From: Desulfobacterales bacterium
Lineage (GTDB): Bacteria; Desulfobacterota; Desulfobacteria; Desulfobacterales; SpSt-501
DNA: 42,805 bases
Direction of reading: 5' to 3'
NCBI GenBank assembly: GCA_030834695.1
Contig: JAUQXK010000146.1
Coordinates: 1 to 42,805, forward strand
The position numbers were made by a program, and so were the translations under genes. Position 1 is the first letter of the stretch; each line of letters opens with the position of its first letter. Positions 15,226 through 24,541 of the stretch are shown here, piece after piece. Below the pieces are notes generated by a model. That model did not search any database, had not been told where the DNA came from, and saw only the letters and a program-made list of their open reading frames with translations.

Positions 15226-16458
15226 TCACGGTACGAGGATAGCGACCAGGCGGTCGATGATCTGCTCCGCCGCAGCCGGCTTGGACATGAGCGGCAGCGC
15301 CTGCATCCCGCCGGACGCATCGATCAGGGTCACGCGGTTGGTGTCCACCTCGAACCCGCTGTCGGCGGCCGAGACGTCGTTGGCGACGATCAGGTCCAGT
15401 TTTTTGCGGGCCAGTTTTTCGCGGGCGTTGTCCAGCACATCGCGGGTTTCCGCCGCAAAACCGATGACCGCCTTGAGGCGTCCGCCGGCGCCGCGCTGCC
15501 CGGCCACCGCGGAGAGAATATCGGATGTGCGCACCAGGTTCAGGGCCAATCGATCGTTCCGCTTCTTGATCTTCTGCGGGGCGGCAACCTCCGGCCGGTA
15601 ATCGGCCACGGCAGCGGCCATGACCAGCGCATCCGCGCCGCCGATGGAATCGAGTACGGCGCGCTCCATGTCCGCGCAGGACTCCACCGCAATCGTTTTT
15701 ACGCCGTAAGGAGGTTCCAATGCCGCCGGTCCGTGGATCAACGTCACCGCGGCCCCGCGGTCCCTGGCAGCGGCGGCCAGGGCGAAACCCATCTTGCCGC
15801 TGCTGCGGTTGCCGACAAACCGCACGGGGTCGAAGGCTTCGCGTGTTCCGCCGGCAGTGACGATCACCGCAGTGCCCGCCAGACGGCCGTTGCGTGCGAG
15901 GACCCAGCGCGCAGCCTCCAGAATGGCCGCCGGCTCGGACATCCGCCCGTACCCGTGTCCGCCGGATGCCAGTCGGCCCGATTCGGGGCCTACGGTGCAG
16001 ACGCCGCGGCCTCGCAGGATCTCCATGTTCGCCATCGTCGCAGGGTTGCCCCACATGCCCGACTCCATCGCCGGCGCCAGCAGCAGGGGCGCCCGACAGG
16101 CCAGCGCCGTGGTCGTGAGCATGTTGTCGGCCAGGCCGTGAGCCAGCTTGGCGATCGTGTTGGCGGTGGCCGGGGCGATGATCATGAGATCCGCCCGCTG
16201 ACCCAGGGAAACATGGCCGATGTCGGTCTCCTGCAGAAGGGAAAACATCTCCACGGCCACGGGCCGGTGGGTGAGCGCCTGAAACGTGAGGGGCCGTACG
16301 AATTCGGTGGCGGCATCGGTCATGACCACATCCACCAGCGCCCCGGCCTGGACCAGCCGGCTGGCGAGATCGGCGGATTTGAAGGCGGCGATCCCGCCGG
16401 TGACGCCCAGCACGATGTGTTTGCCCTCCAGCAGCGCAACCCGGGTGTCCATTTTCAT
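15226..16458 (-). CDS. coaBC: Phosphopantothenoylcysteine decarboxylase/synthetase
   Basis: A bifunctional CoA-biosynthesis enzyme of 410 aa. The N-terminal CoaC flavoprotein half shows [19 protein letters not shown], the [20 protein letters not shown] block and the [13 protein letters not shown] loop. The C-terminal CoaB half shows [20 protein letters not shown] and [10 protein letters not shown]. Together they convert 4'-phosphopantothenate and cysteine to 4'-phosphopantetheine. The start (ATG at 16458, or 16452) overlaps the coaX stop in an ATGA junction, so translation is coupled. It is the last gene of the minus-strand run. Confidence 0.96.
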   Translation of the reverse strand: MKMDTRVALLEGKHIVLGVTGGIAAFKSADLASRLVQAGALVDVVMTDAATEFVRPLTFQALTHRPVAVEMFSLLQETDIGHVSLGQRADLMIIAPATANTIAKLAHGLADNMLTTTALACRAPLLLAPAMESGMWGNPATMANMEILRGRGVCTVGPESGRLASGGHGYGRMSEPAAILEAARWVLARNGRLAGTAVIVTAGGTREAFDPVRFVGNRSSGKMGFALAAAARDRGAAVTLIHGPAALEPPYGVKTIAVESCADMERAVLDSIGGADALVMAAAVADYRPEVAAPQKIKKRNDRLALNLVRTSDILSAVAGQRGAGGRLKAVIGFAAETRDVLDNAREKLARKKLDLIVANDVSAADSGFEVDTNRVTLIDASGGMQALPLMSKPAAAEQIIDRLVAILVP

Positions 16459-17225
16459 TCCTCGCGATTCAGGTGGTAGATCAAGCGCAGTCCTTCCAGG
16501 GTCAGCATCGGATCGACCGATTCGATGACGGACGTCTGCTCCGCCAGAATGTGGGCCATCCCTCCGGTGGCGATGACCTTGACGCGACCGCCGAGCTCCG
16601 CCCGGATGCGCGCCACCAGTCCCTCGATCAATCCCACATACCCCAGGACGAGCCCGGATTGCATCGCATGCACCGTGTTTCGTCCGATCGCAGCCGGCGG
16701 CGCCGTCAATTCGATCCTCGGCAGCTTGGCGGTCCGGCTGAACAGCGCCTCGGCCGCAATGCCTAAGCCTGGGGCGATGGCGCCACCGAGATAGTCGCCG
16801 TCGCGGGAGATGGCATCGAAGGTGGTGGCAGTGCCGAAGTCGACGACAATGCACGGGCACCCGTGCAGGGTCCGGGCGCCGAGTGCATTTAAAATGCGGT
16901 CGGCGCCCGCCTCGGCCGGATAGTCGAGGAGGATTTTGACACCGGTTTTCAGCTGGTGAGTGACGATCAGCGGTTCGTGCCCGAGGTACCGGCGGCTCAA
17001 GTCCACGAAAACGGTGGTGATGGGGGGCACGACGCTGGACAGGGCCACACCGGTGATCTGCGACCAGTCGAGCTTGCTGTACTCGAAAAAATTGCGCAGA
17101 AGCATGGCGTACTCATCCGGCTGTTTGGCCCGATCCGTCGCCACGCGCCAGTGAACGATCCATTTTCCGTCCGCATGGAGGCCGAATGACGTGTTGGTGT
17201 TGTTGACGTTCATGGCCAGCAGCAT
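16455..17225 (-). CDS. coaX: Type III pantothenate kinase
   Basis: The protein is 256 aa from the ATG at 17225. CoaX phosphorylates pantothenate, the first step of CoA synthesis. Visible motifs are [12 protein letters not shown] (catalytic Asp region), [14 protein letters not shown] (second phosphate loop) and [20 protein letters not shown]. Oddly, the first ATP-binding motif, normally DxGNT, reads [11 protein letters not shown], so Asp is replaced by Asn. It overlaps coaBC by 4 bp and feeds the same pathway. Confidence 0.94.
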   Translation of the reverse strand: MLLAMNVNNTNTSFGLHADGKWIVHWRVATDRAKQPDEYAMLLRNFFEYSKLDWSQITGVALSSVVPPITTVFVDLSRRYLGHEPLIVTHQLKTGVKILLDYPAEAGADRILNALGARTLHGCPCIVVDFGTATTFDAISRDGDYLGGAIAPGLGIAAEALFSRTAKLPRIELTAPPAAIGRNTVHAMQSGLVLGYVGLIEGLVARIRAELGGRVKVIATGGMAHILAEQTSVIESVDPMLTLEGLRLIYHLNREE

Positions 17226-17321
17226 GGTGGTCCTCCACTGCATCCGTCGTTAAACTGCCGCCGCGGCAAGCGCGATCATCATGATGGCCGATCCTACCAG
17301 ATTTGGGCGCGCGACGGAAAT

Positions 17322-17753
17322 TTAATTTTTCTGAATGTTGAATTGCGTGGATGCGTCGCGCTCGCGCCGTCTTTGCCGCCGGTCGACAATGCCGCTGCGG
17401 CGGTCGCGGGCGAGAAAGGTATTTATTCGCCGGCGATCCGCCGGGGTGCGCCGACGATCGAAGGGAACGACATTGGACCGACGCTCGCCGCCCGGATGGC
17501 CCGAGAGCCCCTCCCCCGGTTCTCCGATGTCGGAATCCGCCGGCGCGCCAGCTTCATAAGGAGATTTGAAGTAAAACAAATCGATAAAATCCGCTCGGAG
17601 GGAAACGACCAGGTGTTGGATCCGGTCCAACATCCCCAGCAAATGGAGTTTCTGGGAGTTGAACCGGGAATCGGGAGACAGGGCCATGGCGGAGGTGACG
17701 GATTTCGCCTCTTTGAGATACGTGATGATTCGGAAGAATTTTTCGGTTGACAT
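17322..17753 (-). CDS. Hypothetical protein with DRR-rich tail
   Basis: About 143 aa. The N-terminal half (STEKFFRIITYLKEAKSVTS ... LHLLGMLDRIQHLVVSLRAD) looks helical. The C-terminal half is very basic with repeated D/ERR units (VPFDRRRTPADRRRINTFLA, DRRSGIVDRRQRRRERD). Two starts are possible: ATG 17765, with GGGAGG immediately before it, or ATG 17753. No family was recognised. It sits between cbiB and coaX on the same strand and may be a passenger of the operon. A similar RR-rich pattern occurs in the small protein at 9640-9840. Confidence 0.65.
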   Translation of the reverse strand: MSTEKFFRIITYLKEAKSVTSAMALSPDSRFNSQKLHLLGMLDRIQHLVVSLRADFIDLFYFKSPYEAGAPADSDIGEPGEGLSGHPGGERRSNVVPFDRRRTPADRRRINTFLARDRRSGIVDRRQRRRERDASTQFNIQKN

Positions 17754-17798
17754 GCCCTCGTCCATCCTCCCGGGACGGATTGTTTCTCAGGATAGGCT

Positions 17799-18758
17799 TT
17801 AACCGGAAATAAACCCCAATGCAAGAGCGCCGGCCAGCCCGACGCTGAGAAGAGCGCCCAGCATCATCAAATCGCAGGCTTTCTTGATATCCTCGATTCG
17901 CACCTCTGCGAAGCGTATGCCGATAAAAGGCTTCTTGACCAGGATGCCGCCGTAGGTGTTGGGGCCGTTCAGTTTGACGTGCAAGGCGCCGGCGAACGCG
18001 GCTTCCGGAAGGCCGGCGTTGGGACTCGTGTGGTTGCGTCCTTCGGACCACGCGGTTTTGAGCGAGCGGATTCCGGAACGTGAAAGGATTTGAGCGGCGA
18101 GCGCAATGAGGGGCAGGGAAACGCGGGCCGGCACGAAGTTGAAGACATCGTCCAGCCGGGCGGCGGCCTTGCCGAAGTGATAATAGCGTTCGTTCTTATA
18201 CCCCACCATGGAGTCCAGCGTACTGACCATCTTGAACGCCATGGCCAGGGGAGCGCCGCCGACCGCGGCGAAAAGCAGCGGCGAAAGCACGCCGTCGACA
18301 AAATTTTCAGCTACGGTCTCAACGGCGGCGCGGGCCATGTCATGAGGCTGGTAGCGGTCGACATCGCGCCCGACGATCAGAGCGAGGCGTTCGCGGGCAT
18401 CGGCTGCCCGCTGTTGGTTCAGCAGCGTGAAGATCTCCATGGCCGCATCGTTCAGCGATCGCACCGACAGGCAGAAATAGACCATGACGATTTCGATGGC
18501 GTTTGCCCAGATCGGATCGACGCTGCGGCCGGCATCGATCAGCAGCGTGGCCGCGCACCAGGTGCCTGCCACCAGAACTGCCGTGAACCCGCCCCCGGCC
18601 AGAACCGGATGAACCGGAAGACGCCGGAACCAAGGTTCAGACGTAACGATGGCCCGGCCCATCCAGCGCACCGGATGAGGAAAACGCTGGGGATCGCCCA
18701 GGAGCATGTCCAGGGCGAACGCCGCCGGGATAACCATCCAGGAGGAAAGACCTTCCAC
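17799..18758 (-). CDS. cbiB: Adenosylcobinamide-phosphate synthase
   Basis: The protein is 319 aa. A GTG start at 18758 with GAGGG 7 nt upstream is preferred; an ATG at 18737 is the alternative. Typical features are DMLLGDPQRFPHPVRWMGRA near the start, then AAVETVAENFVDGVLSPLLF and FKMVSTLDSMVGYKNERYYH, plus several membrane helices. CbiB attaches the aminopropanol phosphate side chain to adenosylcobyric acid. CobD, which makes that side chain precursor, is encoded 10 bp upstream. Confidence 0.95.
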   Translation of the reverse strand: MEGLSSWMVIPAAFALDMLLGDPQRFPHPVRWMGRAIVTSEPWFRRLPVHPVLAGGGFTAVLVAGTWCAATLLIDAGRSVDPIWANAIEIVMVYFCLSVRSLNDAAMEIFTLLNQQRAADARERLALIVGRDVDRYQPHDMARAAVETVAENFVDGVLSPLLFAAVGGAPLAMAFKMVSTLDSMVGYKNERYYHFGKAAARLDDVFNFVPARVSLPLIALAAQILSRSGIRSLKTAWSEGRNHTSPNAGLPEAAFAGALHVKLNGPNTYGGILVKKPFIGIRFAEVRIEDIKKACDLMMLGALLSVGLAGALALGFISG

Positions 18759-18768
18759 GCATCCGCCC

Positions 18769-19908
18769 TCATCGTTTGGAGGATGAAGTTTCGATCGTCT
18801 GCGGCTGAGAAACCGCTGCCGACCTCCTGATCTGGGCCGCGAGACCCGCCAGGCGCTCCGCCACCCGGCGGTTGGCGTCGGGAGTCTTCGGCGAAATTCG
18901 GATAAACCGGTCGGACAGCCCCTGAAAGTTGCTGCAGTCGCGGATGAGGATCCGCTCCTGCGCCAAAGCCGTCCACACCATGGAAGCGGACAGCCCCTCG
19001 GGCAGCCGGACCAGAAAAAAAGAAGTCGGGCTGGGAAAGACCCTGAGCCCCGGAATGAGGCCCAGCCGCTGCTCGAACTGCCTCCGCTCGACATCGAGAT
19101 ACGCACGGGTCCCGGCCGCGAAGGCGTCGAGGTCCGCTCCGGCCTCGCAAAGAAAGCGTACGGCGGCCTGGCCGAGCTGGTTGACGTTCCAGGGCCAGAG
19201 GCCGCGGGCAAACGCCGCAATGGTCGCGGGCGAAGCCACCAGAAAACCGACCCGCAACCCGGGGATGCGGTAGATTTTTGAAATCGAAAGAAGGACCAGG
19301 AGGTTGTCGATTCCGCTCCGGACCAGGCTTTGGCCCTCGCCGTCCGCGACGAAGGGCAGATAGGATTCGTCCACGATGAAGCGAACCTGCGGGCGGCGGC
19401 GGCAAAGCCGTTTCAGCTCACCCCCCGGGATGAGGGCTCCGGTGGGATTGTTCGGATTGCAGATGAACACCGCATCGGCGCCGGCCGCGGCTTCTTCGAG
19501 CCGGTCCAGGTCGGGCTTGAAACCGTCCGACTCCCGGCACAAGAAGAATTCGGACGCGACCCCCTGGAGGCGGCAGGCGTCGGCATAATCGGAATAGGTC
19601 GGTCCCACGATCAGCGCCCGGTCCACCTTCAATACGGCGGGGATGGAATAAATGAACTGGGTGGTTCCATTCCCGGCGATCATGCGATCGGCGGAAATCC
19701 CGAGATGGTCGGCGTAGCACCGGATGATCCCCTGGTTATCCACTTCCGGCAGCGCACTCACGGTCTCGATTTGCCGCGCGAGATAGTCGCACAGACCGGC
19801 CGGTGGGCCGAGCGGATTGACGTTGCTGCTCAGGTCGAGGATCTCCGCCGGATCGCACCCCAGCCGACGGGCGAGTTCGTATATGTTGCCGCCGTGTCCG
19901 CCGATCAT
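18769..19908 (-). CDS. cobD: L-threonine-O-3-phosphate decarboxylase
   Basis: The protein is 379 aa, a PLP fold-type I enzyme. The N-terminus HGGNIYELARRLGCDPAEIL and LDLSSNVNPLGPP are characteristic of CobD rather than HisC. The PLP lysine is in LLSISKIYRIPGLRVGFL, and FICNPNNPTGALIPGGELK binds the cofactor. It produces (R)-1-amino-2-propanol O-phosphate for CbiB. It overlaps cobS by 4 bp (ATGA), so it is translationally coupled. Given the operon, CobD is much more likely than histidinol-phosphate aminotransferase. Confidence 0.94.
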   Translation of the reverse strand: MIGGHGGNIYELARRLGCDPAEILDLSSNVNPLGPPAGLCDYLARQIETVSALPEVDNQGIIRCYADHLGISADRMIAGNGTTQFIYSIPAVLKVDRALIVGPTYSDYADACRLQGVASEFFLCRESDGFKPDLDRLEEAAAGADAVFICNPNNPTGALIPGGELKRLCRRRPQVRFIVDESYLPFVADGEGQSLVRSGIDNLLVLLSISKIYRIPGLRVGFLVASPATIAAFARGLWPWNVNQLGQAAVRFLCEAGADLDAFAAGTRAYLDVERRQFEQRLGLIPGLRVFPSPTSFFLVRLPEGLSASMVWTALAQERILIRDCSNFQGLSDRFIRISPKTPDANRRVAERLAGLAAQIRRSAAVSQPQTIETSSSKR

Positions 19909-20633
19909 CGCAGGCCTCCCATGGAAGCGATCAGGAACAAGCCGGCTTCGACCATTTCAGTCAGTGCCCCCAGCATATCCCCGGTGACGCACCCCAACCG
20001 CCGTTTGTAGTAGGCGATGACGACGCCCACCAGCAGGACAAAGCCCGCGTTCAACCCGAGGGCCATCGGTCCGAGGCCCGTGGAGAGCAGCATCGTAGCC
20101 GGCAGGGCCCAGCATTCGCGCCAGCCGAGCTTGCGGGCGAAGAACGCCCGACCCGTTCCGCCCGCCGGCCGCCCGTACTCCAGCCAGCGCATGGCGCAGA
20201 GGATGGCGCCGCGGGCATAGGCCGGAACCAGGATCAGCACCAGCACGCGGTGCGGGCCGAGGCCGCTGATGCCGGCCCACTTCAGAGATAGAACGGAGAT
20301 CAGCACGACCACACCCATGGCGCCGATGCGGCTGTCTTTCATGATCTCGAGGGTCTGCTCCCGGGAGCGATGGCTGCAGAGTCCGTCGGCGGTGTCCGCC
20401 AGACCGTCGAGGTGAAAAGCGCCGGTTACGGCCGCCATGAAAATCACATCCAGGACGGCAGTGGTCTGAGGGCCCCACAGGCGGTCGACGACCTGATCGA
20501 AACCGGCGAGCCCGGCCCCCAGCAGCAGGCCCACGACCGGAAACCATCGGATCATCCCCATCGCATCGAAATGATCCGATGGGCCCGCCGGCAGGATCGT
20601 GATGAATTGGATGGCTGCACGCAGATTCTTCAC
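19905..20633 (-). CDS. cobS: Adenosylcobinamide-GDP ribazoletransferase
   Basis: The protein is 242 aa, multi-helix and membrane-embedded. It carries the acidic active-site signature FHLDGLADTADGL followed by MKDSRIGAMGVVV, both diagnostic for CobS. It joins adenosylcobinamide-GDP with alpha-ribazole (phosphate) at the end of the pathway. The gene lies 22 bp after cobU and overlaps cobD by 4 bp. Confidence 0.96.
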   Translation of the reverse strand: MKNLRAAIQFITILPAGPSDHFDAMGMIRWFPVVGLLLGAGLAGFDQVVDRLWGPQTTAVLDVIFMAAVTGAFHLDGLADTADGLCSHRSREQTLEIMKDSRIGAMGVVVLISVLSLKWAGISGLGPHRVLVLILVPAYARGAILCAMRWLEYGRPAGGTGRAFFARKLGWRECWALPATMLLSTGLGPMALGLNAGFVLLVGVVIAYYKRRLGCVTGDMLGALTEMVEAGLFLIASMGGLR

Positions 20634-20655
20634 GAGCTTCCGTCTTTCGATAGCT

Positions 20656-21192
20656 TCAGACCGAGTTGCGTGGCTTGATCAGGACCGGGATCCCCGCCAC
20701 CGTCATGATCACTTCATCCGCGCCGGCCGCCATGGATTGGTTGGCCATGCCGGCCAGGTCGCGGAACTGGCGGCCCAACTGGCTGTCCGGAACCACCCCG
20801 AGGCCGACCTCGTTCGAGACCAGAATCACCGGGCCGGCGCATGCCTTGACGGCCCTGGCCAGCTCCGCGATGCGGCTTTCGACGACTGCGGGATCCGCCC
20901 GTTCCAGGAGCAGGTTGGAAACCCAGAGCGTGAGGCAATCCACCAGGATCACCCGGCCCTCGCGGCTGTGCTCGGTCAGCGCTTCCGGCAAGGCCAGCGG
21001 GACTTCAAGAGTCTTCCAGCCGGCCCCGCGTTCGGCCTGGTGACGTCTGACGCGATCCTGCATTTCCGCATCGAAGGGTACGGCCGTGGCGATGAAGATG
21101 CGCTGCTCCGCTTCGGCCGCCTCGGCCGTTCTCAGCGCCAAGCTGCTTTTGCCGCTGCGGCAGCCTCCCAGGATGAACGTAACGTTCGCCAC
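20656..21192 (-). CDS. cobU: Adenosylcobinamide kinase/guanylyltransferase
   Basis: The protein is 178 aa, the normal length. The P-loop is ILGGCRSGKSSLAL. The RHQAERGAGW motif holds the guanylylated histidine, and VDCLTLWVSNLLL and VSNEVGLGVVPDS are CobU signatures. It phosphorylates and guanylylates adenosylcobinamide. The gene is separated from the upstream cbiP by 385 bp that carry a long inverted repeat, so it may start a distinct transcription unit with cobS, cobD and cbiB. Confidence 0.96.
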   Translation of the reverse strand: MANVTFILGGCRSGKSSLALRTAEAAEAEQRIFIATAVPFDAEMQDRVRRHQAERGAGWKTLEVPLALPEALTEHSREGRVILVDCLTLWVSNLLLERADPAVVESRIAELARAVKACAGPVILVSNEVGLGVVPDSQLGRQFRDLAGMANQSMAAGADEVIMTVAGIPVLIKPRNSV

Positions 21193-21288
21193 TCAACCTC
21201 CGCAATAAAAATCAGAGAGGATCTGCATGGGGCATCACAGAATAGTAGTCCGGCAATAAAATATATTCAAAGCGGTCATATCACTCAT

Positions 21289-21515
21289 CGGCGGATCGGG
21301 GTATCGGCCGCAGCGCGCCGCCACCATCCGTTCAACGAACCTGCGGACGGCAGCAAGCCCGCTTCATATGTGCCCGGACAGCCCCGGAGGACCGATGCCC
21401 ACGCAGCCGTCAACCGTCTCTGCCTGCGCGCGGTTCCTCTAGACGGCTTGGGGGCGTGGCAGAATCCATTGAAAATTTGGTGGAGGCGCGCTGCGGCCGA
21501 TACCCCGACCCGCCG
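21289..21515. repeat. Long inverted repeat between cbiP and cobU
   Basis: Two 38-bp arms at 21289-21326 and 21478-21515 are inverted copies with two mismatches; the shared core is GGGGTATCGGCCGCAGCGCG. Weaker similarity continues inward (TTCAA). The 151-bp centre has no gene. The motif at 21250-21291, also seen near 12.16 kb, adjoins the left arm. It could be a MITE-like element or a large mRNA hairpin at an operon junction. Confidence 0.75.
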
Positions 21516-21577
21516 AACCCCAGCTGACGTTGCGCTATTCACTTGCCGGATTAATAATACATTCTCTAAAAAAAAGA

Positions 21578-23095
21578 CTATGCTATATGGTCGCCCCTCG
21601 CCCATGCAACTATCGCCTCGATATCCACATGCGCTTCAAAGTGGTCGGCCAGCCGTTCGTAATCGCGGTCGCGGGCGGCCGGACCGTGCAGAGCCGGCGT
21701 CTGGACGTCGCTCATGCCGATTTCCCTCAGCCAGCGCGCGGTGATCTCCGGCGTGTCGAACATCCCGTGGATGTAAGTCCCCATGGCGCGCGCATCCGAT
21801 GCGATGCACCCGTCCTCAGCCTCTTCCAGCCGCCCGTTCCGCTCCAGCACCCCGAACCAGGGCATGCCGCCGTGACGAACCGTCTGCCCCATGTGGATTT
21901 CGTATCCGGTCCCCCGGGCCTCCCCCCAGTTGAAGCGCGTACGCGTCGTGGTCTTGGGCGCCCGCAGAACCGTCTCGACGGGCAACAGGCCAAGGCCGGC
22001 CGATGACCCGGGCGAACCCTCGTGGCCTTCCGGGTCGTGGACCCACCGGCCCAGCATCTGGTAACCGCCGCAGATGCCCAGCAGGCGGCCGTCGTGGCGG
22101 TGAAAATCCAACAAGACCCGGGCCCAGCCGGAGGCCTGCAGCCAGTCGAGATCATGGCGGGTGTTCTTCGACCCCGGCAGGATGGCCGCACGGAATCCTT
22201 TTAGGGACTGAGGCTTCTCCAGGAAATGAACCTGGAGGCCCTCGATGGCGGACAACGGCTCGAAGTCCGTAAAATTGGAAATGTGCGGCAAACGCACCAC
22301 GGCGACGGATGTTCGGGCATCGGCTTCCGGCGGGAGGACCTTCGGCGGATTTTCAATCACCACCGAGTCCTCGGATTCGATCCGGATTTGATCGAACCAG
22401 GGCAGGACGCCCAATACGGTTTTTCCGGTACGTTGTTCGATCCAGCGCACCCCGTCGGCAAACAGGGTCTTGTCGCCGCGGAAGCGGTTCACGATGACCC
22501 CGCGCACCATCCTGCGGTGGTGCGGTTCCAGGCACTCGAGCGTGCCGACGACCTGGCCGAAGACCCCGCCGCGGTGAATATCCGCCACCAGGACGACCGC
22601 AGCCCCGGCCTGCTCCGCCATGCGCAGATTCACGATGTCGCCCGCCATGAGATTGACCTCGGCGCAGGAACCGGCGCCTTCCAGAATAACCAGTTCGAAG
22701 GACCGGCGCAGGCGTTCCAGCGCAGCAGCGGCTTCGCCGAACAAAAGCTCCTTACGGGCATGGTAGTCGCGCGCACTTTGGTTTCCGCACGCCGTTCCCA
22801 GCAGGACGACCTGGCAGCCGACGTCGCTGGTCGGCTTCAGCAGGACGGGATTCATATCCACATGCGGCGATATCCGCGCGGCCTCGGCCTGAACGATCTG
22901 GGCGCGGCCCATTTCAAGCCCTTCCGGTGTCACGCCGGAGTTGTTGGACATGTTCTGGGCCTTGAACGGCGCCACCCGCACGCCGCGCCGGCTGAAGATG
23001 CGGCACAGGGCCGTGGTGACGATGCTTTTGCCCACATCCGAGCCGGTCCCCAGGACGGCCAAGCAGGGGGCCAGGCGGTTGTTGTTTAAATTCAT
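21578..23095 (-). CDS. cbiP: Adenosylcobyric acid synthase (glutamine-hydrolysing)
   Basis: The protein is 505 aa, the normal CobQ/CbiP length. The N-terminal ATPase domain has LGTGSDVGKSIVTTALCRIF and FKAQNMSNNSGVTPEGLEMG. The C-terminal class I glutaminase has the nucleophile Cys in LLGICGGYQMLGR and the His in YIHGMFDTPE. It amidates four side chains of adenosylcobyrinic acid a,c-diamide. It overlaps cobO by 4 bp. Confidence 0.97.
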   Translation of the reverse strand: MNLNNNRLAPCLAVLGTGSDVGKSIVTTALCRIFSRRGVRVAPFKAQNMSNNSGVTPEGLEMGRAQIVQAEAARISPHVDMNPVLLKPTSDVGCQVVLLGTACGNQSARDYHARKELLFGEAAAALERLRRSFELVILEGAGSCAEVNLMAGDIVNLRMAEQAGAAVVLVADIHRGGVFGQVVGTLECLEPHHRRMVRGVIVNRFRGDKTLFADGVRWIEQRTGKTVLGVLPWFDQIRIESEDSVVIENPPKVLPPEADARTSVAVVRLPHISNFTDFEPLSAIEGLQVHFLEKPQSLKGFRAAILPGSKNTRHDLDWLQASGWARVLLDFHRHDGRLLGICGGYQMLGRWVHDPEGHEGSPGSSAGLGLLPVETVLRAPKTTTRTRFNWGEARGTGYEIHMGQTVRHGGMPWFGVLERNGRLEEAEDGCIASDARAMGTYIHGMFDTPEITARWLREIGMSDVQTPALHGPAARDRDYERLADHFEAHVDIEAIVAWARGDHIA

Positions 23096-23607
23096 TTCTC
23101 GATTCCAAGCCGAGCGGCGACGCCCGCCTGATAATAGTGCTTGACCGCCTTCATCTCGGTGACCAGGTCGGCCCGGGCGATGAGTTCCGGCGCTGCCTGG
23201 CGACCGGTCAATACCACCTCCACCCCCTCGGGCCTGGTCTGGACAACGTCCAGGAGTTCCGCCGGCGAAAAAAGACCGCAGGATGCGGCCACGTTGGCCT
23301 CATCCAGGATCACGAGTTGATGGCCGCGGCCGGCGAAGATTTCCCTGACACGTTCGATCCCGCTGCGAGCGGCGGCGATGTCCTCGGGAGTGGGATTGCC
23401 GCGGATAAAGCGGCCCGTCCCGAACTGTTCGACGGTGATGCGGTCCGACAGCCGTTTGAGAGTCGCGATCTCCCCGTAGTCGCCGAGCTTCATGAACTGG
23501 GCGATATAGACCTTGAGGCCGGTGCCGGCCGCTCGCACGGCCAAACCGATCGCAGCGGTGGTCTTGCCCTTGCCGTCACCGGTGTAGATCTGCAAATAAC
23601 CTTTCAT
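23092..23607 (-). CDS. cobO: Corrinoid adenosyltransferase (BtuR/CobO)
   Basis: The protein is 171 aa from the ATG at 23607, with GAGGG 4 nt before it. The P-loop YTGDGKGKTTAAIGLAVRA, the IAQFMKLGDYGE segment, LVILDEANVAASCGLF and EVVLTGRQAAPELIARADLV are BtuR-type signatures. It transfers the adenosyl group from ATP to Co(I) corrinoids. The translation frame upstream of the ATG overlaps nothing useful and is rejected. Confidence 0.95.
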   Translation of the reverse strand: MKGYLQIYTGDGKGKTTAAIGLAVRAAGTGLKVYIAQFMKLGDYGEIATLKRLSDRITVEQFGTGRFIRGNPTPEDIAAARSGIERVREIFAGRGHQLVILDEANVAASCGLFSPAELLDVVQTRPEGVEVVLTGRQAAPELIARADLVTEMKAVKHYYQAGVAARLGIEK

Positions 23608-23659
23608 CCGACCCTCGCCCAGGAGGCGGTCTTCGGCTCTGAGTCCCAAGCGCGAAGCG

Positions 23660-24541
23660 CTACCCGATTTCATACTTATCCGAATATCCGCGGGGAGTGA
23701 ACAGGAAATCCAAATAGCGGTTTGACGATCGGCTGCCGATGAACAGGGTGGTCTGCATGTCCACATGCGCCTCGTTCAGCGCAGCCAGCGAAACGATGCG
23801 CACGTCCTGGTTCGGGCGCATGGCGCCGGTCACGACTCCGACCGGTGTGTCCGGACTGCGGTGCTCCTGGATGATTTTGCGGGCGGCTTCCAGTTGCCAG
23901 GTCCGCTTCCGGCTTTTCGGGTTGTAGATCACGATCACGAAGTCCGCACGGGCGGCCGCATCCAGCCGTTTGGCGATCACCTCCCACGGCGTGAGCAGAT
24001 CGCTCAGGCTCACCACGGCAAAGTCGTGAGTGAGGGGGGCCCCCAGCAGCGCCGCCCCGGCGCAGAGCGCGGGGATGCCCGGAATCACTTCCACCCGGAG
24101 GGTCGGCGGGTCCTTCTCGCCGAGGGCCTTTCCGCCAAGGGGCCGCAAGGGAATATTTTTAAGCTGGCAGGTTTCGAACACCAAGCCGGCCATGGCGTAT
24201 ATGCCGGGGTCTCCGCTCGAGACCAGCGCGCAGGCCTTTCCGCTCATGGCGGCTGCGATCGCGGCCTCCACGCGGGCCACCTCTTTCATCATGCCGGAAC
24301 GCAGCGTTTCCTTGCCCTCGATGAGCGGTTGAATGAGGTCGATATACAGCCCGTAGCCGACCACGCACTCCACGGAATGGAGCACCTCAACCGCGCGTTG
24401 CGTAAGGTGTTCGATGCGACCCGGCCCGATGCCTACGATGTAAAGTTGATGCGGGCGACCGCGACCGTCGCATTGCGGGAGGACCGTTTGGGCACGATCA
24501 GGCTCCCGCCCCTTGACGCCAGAATGGCTGTGGCTTCGCAT
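23660..24541 (-). CDS. cbiH: Cobalt-precorrin-3B C17-methyltransferase
   Basis: The protein has the tetrapyrrole methylase SAM motifs LYIVGIGPGRIEHLTQRAVE and LVSSGDPGIYAMAG, then VEVIPGIPALCAGAALLGAP and IVIYNPKSRKRTWQLEAA. It performs ring contraction and C17 methylation. The only start codon is ATG 24541, which adds about 32 residues before the usual N-terminus and overlaps cbiG by 109 bp in another frame. No in-frame GTG or TTG was found nearer the domain. The catalytic body length is normal. Confidence 0.93.
   Translation of the reverse strand: MRSHSHSGVKGREPDRAQTVLPQCDGRGRPHQLYIVGIGPGRIEHLTQRAVEVLHSVECVVGYGLYIDLIQPLIEGKETLRSGMMKEVARVEAAIAAAMSGKACALVSSGDPGIYAMAGLVFETCQLKNIPLRPLGGKALGEKDPPTLRVEVIPGIPALCAGAALLGAPLTHDFAVVSLSDLLTPWEVIAKRLDAAARADFVIVIYNPKSRKRTWQLEAARKIIQEHRSPDTPVGVVTGAMRPNQDVRIVSLAALNEAHVDMQTTLFIGSRSSNRYLDFLFTPRGYSDKYEIG

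Noticed and set aside
15169-16479. 436-codon open frame on the plus strand
   Set aside because: It is antisense to coaBC; composition is histidine/glycine/arginine-rich as expected for a shadow frame.
17799-19220. Long N-terminal extension of CbiB
   Set aside because: The extension is the out-of-frame shadow of cobD; a GTG with RBS at 18758 gives the normal CbiB length.
21285-21605. 106-aa ORF across the inverted repeat
   Set aside because: Both ends of the ORF are encoded by the repeat arms and the middle lacks family features; more likely a non-coding element.
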